From positions 1 through 12,795 of the forward strand of contig JAOUGB010000020.1 in the NCBI GenBank assembly GCA_029857875.1: a stretch of 12,795 nt of DNA. The letters run 5' to 3'. The notes under the pieces are model-generated. The model did no database searches. It saw nothing but the letters and a program-made list of their open reading frames with translations, and was not told the origin of the DNA. How positions within the stretch are numbered: the first letter of the stretch is position 1; each line of letters starts with the position of its first letter. Origin of the DNA: Desulfobacteraceae bacterium (GTDB lineage Bacteria; Desulfobacterota; Desulfobacteria; Desulfobacterales; UBA11574). Positions 1-7,122 of this stretch are shown one piece after another. A program made the translations under genes and the position numbers.

Positions 1-97
1 TGATATGTATAGCAGTTATGCAGAGCGGGGGGAAGTATTTTGTAAGGCGGTTGAAAATCTTGAAAATTCAGATCGGGATATAACGCATGGCCGGTGA
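1..97 (+). CDS. murD: MurD, UDP-N-acetylmuramoyl-L-alanine:D-glutamate ligase (C-terminal end only)
   Basis: Only the last 31 codons are present, read in frame from position 2 to the TGA at 95-97. The peptide begins DMYSSYAERGEVFCKAV. It fits the end of the MurD ligase C-terminal domain, where an Asp, an aromatic residue and an Arg-Gly pair recur just before the terminus (E. coli has D-Q-F-x-x-F-x-x-R-G). MurD is the cytoplasmic ATP-dependent ligase that adds D-glutamate to UDP-MurNAc-L-Ala. The position directly before ftsW is the usual dcw order and supports the call. The frame overlaps the ftsW start at 87 by 11 nt, consistent with translational coupling. The fragment is too short to identify without this context. 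Confidence 0.85.
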   Translation, partial: DMYSSYAERGEVFCKAVENLENSDRDITHGR

Positions 98-1241
98 CAA
101 ACAAAAAAAACAAAATATTCGCAAACAGCCCCTGCAATACGATATCGCACTATTATTTCCAGTATTGTTCCTGGTGGGAATCGGTATTGTCATGGTCTAC
201 AGCGCGAGTTCGGCACTGGCCCTGAACAAGTTCGGAACGAGTTATTATTTTTTAAAAAAACAATCTATTTTTGCGTTGTTGGGTATTGTTATACTGGTCA
301 TCAGTTGCCATATTCCATATCATATTTTTCGTTCTTTGGCATATCCATTGCTTATCATGGCCGCTATACTTCTTTTTGCGATTCTTATTTCCGGATTCGG
401 ATATTCGGCAGGGGGGGCAAAACGGTGGTTTCGCATTGCCGGCTTTACGTTTCAGCCTTCTGAATTTGCCCGTTTTGTGCTGGTTATCTATCTGGCGTAT
501 TCAATGAACAAAAAAATGAATCGAATTAAGGAGTTTAAGGTCGGATTTTTGCCCCATTTTTTAGTCCTGTGCATGTTTACGGTTCTGATCATGTTACAGC
601 CCGACTTCGGCTCTGTGGTTATTTTTGGTGCCATTACATGGATCATGCTTTTTGTCGGTGGGGTTCGTATTTCATATCTACTTGGATCGCTGGTCTTGGT
701 CATCCCCATCATCTACTCTTTAATGGTCAGTGCCGATTATCGGATAGAGCGCATCATGTCCTTTATGAATCCCTGGCAATATTCAGCGGATAAAGGCTAC
801 CAGGTTGTCCATTCCCTATTGGCCTTCGGTACAGGGGGAATATGGGGCACCGGCATCGGCAAGGGCTATCAAAAACTGTTTTATCTCCCTGAACCTCACA
901 CCGATTTTATATTTTCGGTCATTGGAGAGGAACTCGGTCTTATAGGGGTTTTGATTATTCTGGGACTTTATACCGTGATTTTGTGGAGGGGGATATCCAT
1001 TGCCAGAAACAGCGAAGATGCTTTCGGATCATTTGTGGCCATCGGCCTGACAACGGCAATAGGTTTGCAGATTTGCGTCAACATGGGGGTAGCTTTAGGA
1101 CTCCTTCCGACCAAAGGGCTTACGCTGCCATTTTTAAGTTATGGCGGCACATCCCTTTTGATGAACATGGTGTCCATCGGGGTGCTGATGAACATCGGTT
1201 CAATGAAAAAGGTTCGCAATCGAGTGACCAGTGACGAGTGA
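87..1241 (+). CDS. ftsW: FtsW, SEDS-family septal peptidoglycan glycosyltransferase
   Basis: A 384-residue polytopic inner-membrane protein of the SEDS family, of normal length and with about ten hydrophobic segments. SEDS proteins polymerise lipid II into glycan strands; FtsW does so at the septum together with a class B PBP. Visible family motifs are MVYSASS after the first membrane segment, QPDFGS in the middle, and PEPHTDFIFSVIGEELG around residues 268-283. Asp273 in the HTDFIF motif matches the conserved catalytic Asp of the family. The C-terminal segment has the typical GLLPTKGLTLPFLSYGGTS. FtsW is chosen over RodA because the neighbours are murD, murG and fts genes. The start at 87 has only a weak Shine-Dalgarno (CGGGA, about 74-78) and overlaps murD. 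The last six residues, RVTSDE, come from a 14-bp tandem duplication that also supplies the stop codon. Confidence 0.96.
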   Translation: MAGDKQKKQNIRKQPLQYDIALLFPVLFLVGIGIVMVYSASSALALNKFGTSYYFLKKQSIFALLGIVILVISCHIPYHIFRSLAYPLLIMAAILLFAILISGFGYSAGGAKRWFRIAGFTFQPSEFARFVLVIYLAYSMNKKMNRIKEFKVGFLPHFLVLCMFTVLIMLQPDFGSVVIFGAITWIMLFVGGVRISYLLGSLVLVIPIIYSLMVSADYRIERIMSFMNPWQYSADKGYQVVHSLLAFGTGGIWGTGIGKGYQKLFYLPEPHTDFIFSVIGEELGLIGVLIILGLYTVILWRGISIARNSEDAFGSFVAIGLTTAIGLQICVNMGVALGLLPTKGLTLPFLSYGGTSLLMNMVSIGVLMNIGSMKKVRNRVTSDE

Positions 1242-1248
1242 CCAGTGA
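1221..1248 (+). repeat. Perfect 14-bp tandem duplication at the end of ftsW
   Basis: The unit CGAGTGACCAGTGA occurs twice with no mismatch, at 1221-1234 and 1235-1248. The first copy encodes the end of FtsW. The second copy shifts the sequence so that FtsW stops at 1239-1241 inside it. With one copy only, the frame would read RVTSDR and stop at a TAG, so the duplication changes just the last residue. It is a short local duplication in a spacer-like stretch between ftsW and murG. Confidence 0.9.
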
Positions 1249-1267
1249 CAGATAGCAAACGGCAGTT

Positions 1268-2431
1268 ATGGATCAAGACGATAAAAAAAATAGGGGGGAA
1301 AAAAAAGTTCGCCAGTTGCGAAATGCTACAAAAGCCCTTCGGGTCGTCATTGCAGGAGGGGGGACCGGCGGCCATCTTTTTCCGGGAATTGCCATTGCTC
1401 AGGAGTTTCTGGCAAAAAATGCTGAAAACAGTGTCTTGTTTGTGGGTACCGGGAAACCGTTTGAAATTTCGATTTTGTCGGAAACCGGTTTTGCCCATAA
1501 GCGCATTACAGCCGAGGGTTTCAAGGGGCGAGGGGTTTGGAATCAGCTTGTCTCGATCTCAAAAGTACCTAAAGGGATCATTGAATCGATTTTGATCCTT
1601 AAAGGCTTTAAACCGCATATAGTGATTGGCGTCGGCGGATACTCCGCAGGGCCTTTGGTCATGGGCGCCCGGTTTTTGGGGATTAAAATTGTTTTGCATG
1701 AGCAGAATATTCTGCCGGGGATCACCAATCGAATTCTTTCACGCTTTGCAGACCGGATATATGTTTCGTTTGCAGAAACGATAATGGGCGTGACACCCAA
1801 AAAAATCCGGCTTACCGGAAATCCGGTGAGAAAAGAAATCGTTCAATGCGCAGAAACGTTAAGAAATACAGATATCAAGGCGTCGAAAAAAGAGAAGAAA
1901 TTCACGATCCTGATACTGGGCGGAAGCCAGGGGGCTCACAGTATAAATATGGCGCTTTTGGAAGCCCTTGAATATCTTGAAAATAGAGAAAATATATTTT
2001 TTGTGCATCAAACCGGCGCACAGGATGAGACACAGGTAAAGCAAAGGTATGACGAACACGGTATTGAAAACGATACACGGGCATTTTTCAAGGATATGGC
2101 CCGTCAGTATCAAAGCGCCGACCTCATTATATGCCGTGCAGGGGCAACCACTGTGGCGGAAATCAAAGCCATTGGCAAGGGGGTTATCTTTATTCCGTTT
2201 CCTTTTGCGGCAGATAACCATCAGGTATTAAACGCCCGATCTCTGGAAAAGGCAGGGGCTGGCGAGATGATTCTTGAAAAAGATCTTAGCGGCAAAGTCC
2301 TTGCAGAACGAATCAATTATTATGTTCAACGGCCGGAAGCCCTGCAACAAATGGCGTTACGGTCCAGGGATCTTGGACGTGTCGATGCAGCAGCGATGAT
2401 TGTCGATGATTGTTATGAGTTGATTTCTTAA
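1268..2431 (+). CDS. murG: MurG, undecaprenyl-PP-MurNAc-pentapeptide GlcNAc transferase
   Basis: A 387-residue GT-B glycosyltransferase, peripheral on the inner face of the membrane, that adds GlcNAc from UDP-GlcNAc to lipid I to give lipid II, the substrate of FtsW upstream. The N-terminal glycine loop GGGTGGH is at residues 30-36 and HEQN is at 144-147. A second glycine loop, GGSQGAH, is at 218-224. The UDP-GlcNAc site CRAGATTVAE is at 289-298, where Glu298 corresponds to the conserved acidic residue of the family. PFPFAADNHQ follows. The ATG at 1268 gives about 24 residues before the first beta strand, longer and more charged than usual, with runs of A and G in the DNA (1282-1307). A TTG at 1316 is an alternative start. 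No strong Shine-Dalgarno decides between them. It lies 26 nt after ftsW. Confidence 0.96.
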   Translation: MDQDDKKNRGEKKVRQLRNATKALRVVIAGGGTGGHLFPGIAIAQEFLAKNAENSVLFVGTGKPFEISILSETGFAHKRITAEGFKGRGVWNQLVSISKVPKGIIESILILKGFKPHIVIGVGGYSAGPLVMGARFLGIKIVLHEQNILPGITNRILSRFADRIYVSFAETIMGVTPKKIRLTGNPVRKEIVQCAETLRNTDIKASKKEKKFTILILGGSQGAHSINMALLEALEYLENRENIFFVHQTGAQDETQVKQRYDEHGIENDTRAFFKDMARQYQSADLIICRAGATTVAEIKAIGKGVIFIPFPFAADNHQVLNARSLEKAGAGEMILEKDLSGKVLAERINYYVQRPEALQQMALRSRDLGRVDAAAMIVDDCYELIS

Positions 2432-2560
2432 TTACAAGTGTGAAGTGCCTAAAGTGATCTAAATTGCCTAAAGTTTTGGAATTGTGTCAATTTAATATGA
2501 ACAACGGGAGCGCAGCGACTCCTTAATTTTAGCTCACTTCAAACTTTAGTTCACTTGTAA
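2432..2560. repeat. Imperfect inverted-repeat element in the murG-murC gap
   Basis: This element begins directly after the murG stop. Its outermost 9 bp are a perfect inverted pair: TTACAAGTG at 2432-2440 and CACTTGTAA at 2552-2560. Further inside, AAGTGATCTAAATT (2452-2465) pairs with AATTTTAGCTCACTT (2525-2539), allowing one mismatch and one gap. TGCCTAAAGT occurs twice in direct orientation (2446-2455 and 2465-2474). The centre has a GC-rich hairpin, GGAGCGCAGCGACTCC (2507-2522). The layout resembles a REP- or MITE-like non-coding repeat; no transposase is present. In the transcript it could fold between murG and murC. The rest of the gap (2561-2619) holds a small hairpin TCCGG/CCGGA (2565-2579) and a pair GGTTAG/CTAACC (2583-2588, 2612-2617) flanking the murC start region. 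Confidence 0.65.
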
Positions 2561-2619
2561 CTTTTCCGGCTTATCCGGATTAGGTTAGTTAAACCAATAA
2601 AACCAAATGAGCTAACCGT

Positions 2620-3987
2620 ATGTTTCTTAAAAAATACCATATTCACTTTGTGGGAATCGGCGGTATCGGAATGAGCGGGATTGCCGAGCTTTTGCTGAAC
2701 CTCGGGTATAAGGTGTCCGGATCTGACATCAGTTCTTCAGATATAACCCGGCGCCTGGAACGCCTCGGGGGAATTGTATTTAAAGGTCATTCAGAAGAAC
2801 AGATTCACGGGGCAGATGTTGTTGTAACATCATCGGCAGTCGGTCCCGAAAATGCCGAGGTTGTTGCCGCAGGCCGGGCGTCAATTCCGGTCATACCCAG
2901 AGCGGAGATGCTGGCGGAACTCATGCGTTTAAAATACAGTGTGGCAATCGCCGGGGCTCACGGCAAAACATCCACCACGTCGATTGTCGCCTCTGTACTG
3001 GCAAAAGGCGGGCTTGATCCAACGGTGGTTATCGGGGGGAAACTCAAAAGCATCGATTCCAATGCACTATTGGGAGAAGGAGATTATATCGTGGCAGAAG
3101 CCGACGAAAGTGACGGTTCTTTTCTTAAAATGTCCCCGACCATCGCAGTGGTAACAAATATCGATCGAGAACATCTCGATTATTATAAAGGCTTAAACCA
3201 TATCCAAGAAGTCTTTTTGAAATTTATTGAAAAAATACCGTTTTACGGCCTGGCGGTTCTGTGTCTGGACAATGAGCCGATTCAAGAAATTATTCCGAAC
3301 ATTCAGAAACGTTTTACAACCTATGGAATGAGCACACAGGCCGATTTCAGGGCAAAAGACGTAGTTTTTGAAGGGTTAAAAAGCAGGTTCAAGGTGGATC
3401 ATCTTGGAACGTTACTCGGAGAGATTTTATTGAATCTTCCGGGTATTCATAATGTTTACAATTCCCTGGCAAGTATCGCGGTGGGCATTGAGCTCGATAT
3501 ACCTTTTGAGGTTATAAAATCGGCGCTCCAAACTGCGGAAGGTGTTCAACGGCGCCTGGAAATTAAAGGTGAAAAAAAGGGGGTTACGGTTGTTGACGAT
3601 TACGGCCATCACCCTACGGAGATTAAGACCACCCTGGAGGCCGCAAGGGAATGCTGGCCGGACAGGCGGGTTGTAGCGGTATTCCAGCCACACCGTTATT
3701 CCAGAACCCAGGCGCTTTTTGATGACTTCACCCGTGCGTTCTACCAATCGGACCTGCTCGTCGTTCTTCCCATCTATGCAGCCGGAGAAAAAGAGATAAA
3801 AGGCGTCGATGGGCAAGCCTTGTTTGAAGAAATTCAACGTCATGGGCATAAGGATGTCGTCTATGTGGAAAGTCTTGAAACAGCGGTTTCGCATCTGAAA
3901 ACAATTTTAGTGTCGAATGATATTCTCCTTACACTGGGTGCAGGAGATGTTTGGAAAGTTGGTGAAATGCTGCTGAAAGAGTTGTGA
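2620..3987 (+). CDS. murC: MurC, UDP-N-acetylmuramate:L-alanine ligase
   Basis: A 455-residue cytoplasmic Mur ligase of normal length that uses ATP to join L-alanine to UDP-MurNAc, the first peptide-stem step. The N-terminal Rossmann-like domain opens with [15 protein letters not shown]. The ATP-binding loop GAHGKTSTT lies at residues 112-120, with Lys116 as the expected phosphate-binding Lys. EADESDGSF follows in the central domain. DDYGHHPTE (326-334) and FQPHRYSR belong to the C-terminal part and are typical of MurC rather than other Mur ligases. The ATG at 2620 sits just before the first beta strand but has no clear Shine-Dalgarno. It follows a 188-nt gap with an inverted-repeat element, so it may have its own transcript start, though I see no convincing promoter. 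murB begins 6 nt after its stop. Confidence 0.97.
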   Translation: MFLKKYHIHFVGIGGIGMSGIAELLLNLGYKVSGSDISSSDITRRLERLGGIVFKGHSEEQIHGADVVVTSSAVGPENAEVVAAGRASIPVIPRAEMLAELMRLKYSVAIAGAHGKTSTTSIVASVLAKGGLDPTVVIGGKLKSIDSNALLGEGDYIVAEADESDGSFLKMSPTIAVVTNIDREHLDYYKGLNHIQEVFLKFIEKIPFYGLAVLCLDNEPIQEIIPNIQKRFTTYGMSTQADFRAKDVVFEGLKSRFKVDHLGTLLGEILLNLPGIHNVYNSLASIAVGIELDIPFEVIKSALQTAEGVQRRLEIKGEKKGVTVVDDYGHHPTEIKTTLEAARECWPDRRVVAVFQPHRYSRTQALFDDFTRAFYQSDLLVVLPIYAAGEKEIKGVDGQALFEEIQRHGHKDVVYVESLETAVSHLKTILVSNDILLTLGAGDVWKVGEMLLKEL

Positions 3988-3993
3988 AAGGAC

Positions 3994-4953
3994 ATGACGG
4001 TTGTGGCGCTTGACTCGGATTTAATCAAATGGCTTAAAAGCCGTTTTAAACATAACGTTAAATTTGGTGAACCGATGTCCGGGCACACATCGTTGCGCGT
4101 CGGCGGACCGGCCGAGGCTTTTGTAACACCTGAGAACGTTGAAGATTTAGAAACGCTGGTCAAATGGTCGTGGGATAGAAGACTTTCTTATCTGGTCATT
4201 GGCAGGGGCACCAATCTTTTGGTCAAGGACAACGGCATCCCTGGCATTGCCATTTCTTTGACAAAGTGCCTGAAAAAAATTGATCAGACCGAAACGCACA
4301 CCGACGGTGTGATTGTTACGGCTATGGCAGGTGTAAATCTGAAAACCCTGTGTGCTTATGCCCTGAAACAGGGCCTTGAAGGCATGAATTTTGCCCTGGG
4401 GATTCCCGGAACGGTTGGCGGAGGCATTATAATGAATGCCGGAACGTCTCATGGTTCCATGGAAAATGTACTTGAATCCATAAATGTTCTTTTGCCCACA
4501 GGTCGTACACGCAGAATAAAAAAAGAAGCGCTCGATTTTGATTATCGGAAGCTTTCATGGAGCCCGGAGTTGACGGATGGTCATCTCGATCAAACGGTTA
4601 TTTTGGACGGCCGATTCTGTCTTTGTCCTTCGGATCCCGAAGTACTCAAAAAAACGGCCCGAGAAATAATAAGAACACGCAAGCAAAGGCAGCCCATTGG
4701 TTTGCCGAGTGCAGGATGTTTCTTTAAAAATCCGGTATCCGGAGAAACCGCCGGCCAGCTTATTGAGATGGCCGGTCTGAAGGGAAAATCCGTTGGCGGT
4801 GCGGAAATTTCATCGAAACATGCCAACTTTTTTATCAACCGGCATAAAGCATCGGCCGCCGACTTTCTGGCGCTGATGGATCTTACTGAGAAAGTTGTAT
4901 TAGAAAAGTTCAATGTTCATCTGGAAAGAGAGGTTAAGGTTGTCGGGGCGTAA
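3994..4953 (+). CDS. murB: MurB, UDP-N-acetylenolpyruvoylglucosamine reductase
   Basis: A FAD- and NADPH-dependent cytoplasmic reductase that converts UDP-GlcNAc-enolpyruvate to UDP-MurNAc. The FAD domain shows HTSLRVGGPAEAF, VIGRGTNLLVKDNGIPG and GIPGTVGGGIIMNAG. The YR pair at residues 184-185 matches the conserved substrate-binding Tyr/Arg region. The C-terminal domain has SAGCFFKNP, GGAEISSKHANFFIN and a terminal LEREVKVVG, where Glu313 matches the catalytic Glu. Cys242 occupies the place of the Ser proton donor of E. coli MurB (Ser229). The length and lack of extra loops suggest the shorter type II form. The ATG at 3994 lies only 1 nt after AAAGGA (3987-3992). The in-frame GTG at 4003, about 10 nt from that site, may be the real start. 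The end overlaps the ftsQ frame. Confidence 0.95.
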   Translation: MTVVALDSDLIKWLKSRFKHNVKFGEPMSGHTSLRVGGPAEAFVTPENVEDLETLVKWSWDRRLSYLVIGRGTNLLVKDNGIPGIAISLTKCLKKIDQTETHTDGVIVTAMAGVNLKTLCAYALKQGLEGMNFALGIPGTVGGGIIMNAGTSHGSMENVLESINVLLPTGRTRRIKKEALDFDYRKLSWSPELTDGHLDQTVILDGRFCLCPSDPEVLKKTAREIIRTRKQRQPIGLPSAGCFFKNPVSGETAGQLIEMAGLKGKSVGGAEISSKHANFFINRHKASAADFLALMDLTEKVVLEKFNVHLEREVKVVGA

Positions 4954-5794
4954 ACGCATACGTAAAAACTATTACAAAGACAGCGGCGCCGGAAAGCGCA
5001 ATAAGATGTTAAAGCGCTTTGCCTTCGGTTTAAAACTAACGGTCGTTGGAACAGCGTTGGTGTTTGTCAGCCTGCTGTTTGTTTTTAGTTACGACTTCTT
5101 AACCCAGTGCGATTATTTCAAGGCTAAAGGATTGATGGTTATAGGTACCCATCGACTTACACAAAACCAGGTTTTGAAACAGGCGAATATCACGAACGGC
5201 GTCAATATATTTTCAGTTAATCTCTCTAAGGTTCGAAAGCGACTGCTTGCGCATTCATGGATTGAAGATGCAGAAGTCCGAAGAGAGCTTCCTTCGGGAA
5301 TCAATATCAGCATAAAGGAACAAAAGCCCCTTGCCGTTCTTGACCTTGGCCGAAAATTTATCATCAATACCCATGGTGAAATATTTAAGGAAATGGATAA
5401 GGCAGACCATTGTAATTTGCCCATGATCAGCGGGCTTGAATTTTCAGACATTAATGTGAAGGGTGAGTTAAGAAGCATTCCATTTGATGCTGTTATGAAA
5501 ATATTAGGGCTTGGGCAGAAACCTGAAAGCGTTCTCCCCTATAGCCTAATAAAGAAAATCCACGTAGATCGCGAAATGGGCCTTACCATTTATGCCTTTG
5601 ATCACATCAGAGAAATAAAAATCGGATACAATAATTATCCGGATAAGTATGCCATGCTAAAAGATGTTCTTTTTTATATGGAAAAAAATGGCGGGTTTTC
5701 ACGCCTCGAATCAATCGATCTTAATAATTTGAATCGCATCGTTGTAAATCCTGCGAAAATAGAATCCGTTGCCAAGGGTCATAAGGAGGTTTGA
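4913..5794 (+). CDS. ftsQ: FtsQ, cell division membrane protein with POTRA domain
   Basis: A bitopic divisome protein of up to 293 residues. A basic cytoplasmic N-terminus rich in Lys and Arg is followed by one membrane segment at about residues 41-62. A POTRA domain runs from about 69 to 138 and includes VIGTHRLTQNQVLKQANI and SWIEDAEVRRELP, the most recognisable FtsQ/DivIB stretch. A periplasmic beta domain follows. The sequence is divergent, as is normal for FtsQ, and its position between murB and ftsA supports the name. The ATG at 4913 overlaps murB by 41 nt and has a poor ribosome site. The in-frame TTG at 4940, preceded by GAGAGG at 4928-4933, overlaps by only 14 nt and may be the true start (284 residues). 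The last codons contain the ftsA Shine-Dalgarno, giving a C-terminal KEV. Confidence 0.92.
   Translation: MFIWKERLRLSGRKRIRKNYYKDSGAGKRNKMLKRFAFGLKLTVVGTALVFVSLLFVFSYDFLTQCDYFKAKGLMVIGTHRLTQNQVLKQANITNGVNIFSVNLSKVRKRLLAHSWIEDAEVRRELPSGINISIKEQKPLAVLDLGRKFIINTHGEIFKEMDKADHCNLPMISGLEFSDINVKGELRSIPFDAVMKILGLGQKPESVLPYSLIKKIHVDREMGLTIYAFDHIREIKIGYNNYPDKYAMLKDVLFYMEKNGGFSRLESIDLNNLNRIVVNPAKIESVAKGHKEV
5783..5789 (+). promoter_or_regulatory. Ribosome binding site deciding the ftsA start
   Basis: AAGGAGG is a full Shine-Dalgarno match with 6 nt between it and the ATG at 5796. It lies inside the last codons of ftsQ. It favours that ATG over the in-frame TTG at 5769, which lies upstream of the site. 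Confidence 0.9.
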
Positions 5795-5795
5795 A

Positions 5796-7022
5796 ATGCA
5801 GGGACAGGAAAATATTATTGTCGGGCTGGATATCGGAACGACGAAAATATGTGCCGTGGTCGGTGAAATAACAGGAGATAAGATAAATATTGTCGGTATT
5901 GGAACACATCCCTCCATCGGACTTCGAAAGGGTGTTGTCGTAAATATTGAGTCCACCGTAGAATCAATTCAGAAGGCGATTGAAGAGGCGGAACTTATGG
6001 CAGGCTGTGAAATATCATCCGTATATGCCGGGATCGCAGGTGGTCATATCACCGGTTTTAACAGTCGTGGAATCGTAGCAATTAAGGGGCCGGAAGTGAC
6101 CCAGCAAGATGTAGACCGGGTTATAGATGCTGCACGTGCTGTTGCAATTCCCATGGACCGTGAGGTTATTCATGTGATTCCACAGGAATTCATGATCGAC
6201 GAACAGGGTGGAATTCAGAATCCTGTGGGTATGTCCGGTGTACGTCTGGAAGCCAAGATTCATATTGTGACCGGTGCGGTAACATCTGCACACAACATTG
6301 TGAAAAGTGCCAATCGCTCAGGTCTTGATGTCTGCGATATCGTTCTAGAACCGCTTGCTTCAGGAGAAGCGGTATTGACCGATGAGGAAAAAGATCTGGG
6401 TACGGCCCTTATGGATCTGGGCGGCGGCACGAGCGATCTCGCCATTTTTTCAGGGAAAAACATCAAACACACATTTGTTCTGGCACTTGGCGGTAACAAC
6501 CTGACAAACGATATCAGTATCGGTTTACGTGCATCCATGGCCGACGCCGAAAAGATCAAGAAAAAATACGGTACATGCATTCCCAGGAACGTCAGTGCCG
6601 ACGAGACCATCGACGTCCCCGGTATGGGCGGGCGTAAACCCAGAAAACTTCAGCGGCAGATTCTCGGTGAAATATTGGAACCACGCATGGAAGAGATATT
6701 TTCGCTGATAAAAAGAGAAATTTACAGGGCTGGAATGGAAAGAATTATTACTTCCGGTGTTGTTTTAACTGGTGGAACATCCCTTTTAGAAGGCGTTACG
6801 GATGTTGCGGAATCGGTTTTCGATCTGCCAACCCGACTGGGCAAGCCTATGGGGATTAGCGGTCTAACGGATGTGGTCAATAATCCCATGTATGCCACGG
6901 GTGTCGGACTCGTATTATACGGCGCCAGAAATCAACCCAAAAAGAAATTCAGGATTCGTGACACAAATATTTTCAACCGTGTCATGACCCGGATGAAAAG
7001 ATGGTTTAAGGAGGTCATATGA
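5796..7022 (+). CDS. ftsA: FtsA, actin-like membrane tether of the Z ring
   Basis: A 408-residue actin-fold ATPase that links FtsZ filaments to the cytoplasmic membrane and recruits later divisome proteins. The phosphate-1 motif GLDIGTTK is at residues 10-17, and the phosphate-2 motif DLGGGTSD is at 207-214. The adenosine motif TGGTSLLEG lies near 325-333. The FtsA-specific 1C subdomain lies between the first two motifs (about residues 84-170). The C-terminal 15 residues, NRVMTRMKRWFKEVI, form a basic amphipathic helix, the expected membrane-targeting sequence. The start at 5796 is fixed by the Shine-Dalgarno; the frame is also open upstream to a TTG at 5769, which I reject. It begins 1 nt after the ftsQ stop. 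Its last codons carry another AAGGAGG (7008-7014) that points at a two-codon frame, not at ftsZ. Confidence 0.97.
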   Translation: MQGQENIIVGLDIGTTKICAVVGEITGDKINIVGIGTHPSIGLRKGVVVNIESTVESIQKAIEEAELMAGCEISSVYAGIAGGHITGFNSRGIVAIKGPEVTQQDVDRVIDAARAVAIPMDREVIHVIPQEFMIDEQGGIQNPVGMSGVRLEAKIHIVTGAVTSAHNIVKSANRSGLDVCDIVLEPLASGEAVLTDEEKDLGTALMDLGGGTSDLAIFSGKNIKHTFVLALGGNNLTNDISIGLRASMADAEKIKKKYGTCIPRNVSADETIDVPGMGGRKPRKLQRQILGEILEPRMEEIFSLIKREIYRAGMERIITSGVVLTGGTSLLEGVTDVAESVFDLPTRLGKPMGISGLTDVVNNPMYATGVGLVLYGARNQPKKKFRIRDTNIFNRVMTRMKRWFKEVI

Positions 7023-7027
7023 AATAA
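7008..7027 (+). other. Strong Shine-Dalgarno followed by a two-codon frame (ATG AAA TAA)
   Basis: AAGGAGG (7008-7014) is followed after 4 nt by ATG at 7019-7021, then AAA and TAA. The ATG overlaps the ftsA TGA (7020-7022). The Shine-Dalgarno is as good as those of ftsA and ftsZ, yet the frame ends at once. After the TAA the same frame stays open for 32 codons to a TGA (7124-7126) that overlaps the ftsZ ATG. It could be a minimal leader frame that keeps ribosomes coupled towards ftsZ, a relic of an earlier ftsZ start, or a small gene broken by one stop. The open stretch alone is not statistically striking. Confidence 0.5.
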
Positions 7028-7108
7028 GTTGATCTGGAATCAGAAGGTAAGGATCGAAGCGGATATGGGGACCGCTCGGAATTGAAAAATAAAGGCAAAC
7101 TATTTTAC

Positions 7109-7114
7109 AGGAGG
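7109..7114 (+). promoter_or_regulatory. Ribosome binding site deciding the ftsZ start
   Basis: AGGAGG lies 8 nt before the ATG at 7123. A GTG at 7114 is in frame, but it overlaps the last base of this site, so the ATG is preferred. Confidence 0.9.
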
Positions 7115-7122
7115 TGGGGGAA

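Noticed and set aside
2476..2498. Possible sigma-70 promoter before murC (TTGGAA and TAATAT)
   Set aside because: The spacing between the boxes is only about 11 nt, too short for a sigma-70 promoter.
3427..3894. 155-codon - strand frame inside murC
   Set aside because: It lies wholly antisense to a strongly conserved murC sequence and shows no family motif. It is a shadow frame.
5769..5795. Upstream TTG start for ftsA
   Set aside because: It precedes the AAGGAGG site at 5783-5789 and would overlap ftsQ. The ATG at 5796 has ideal spacing and starts just before the conserved fold.
7114..7122. GTG start for ftsZ
   Set aside because: The GTG overlaps the Shine-Dalgarno itself. The ATG at 7123 is correctly spaced.
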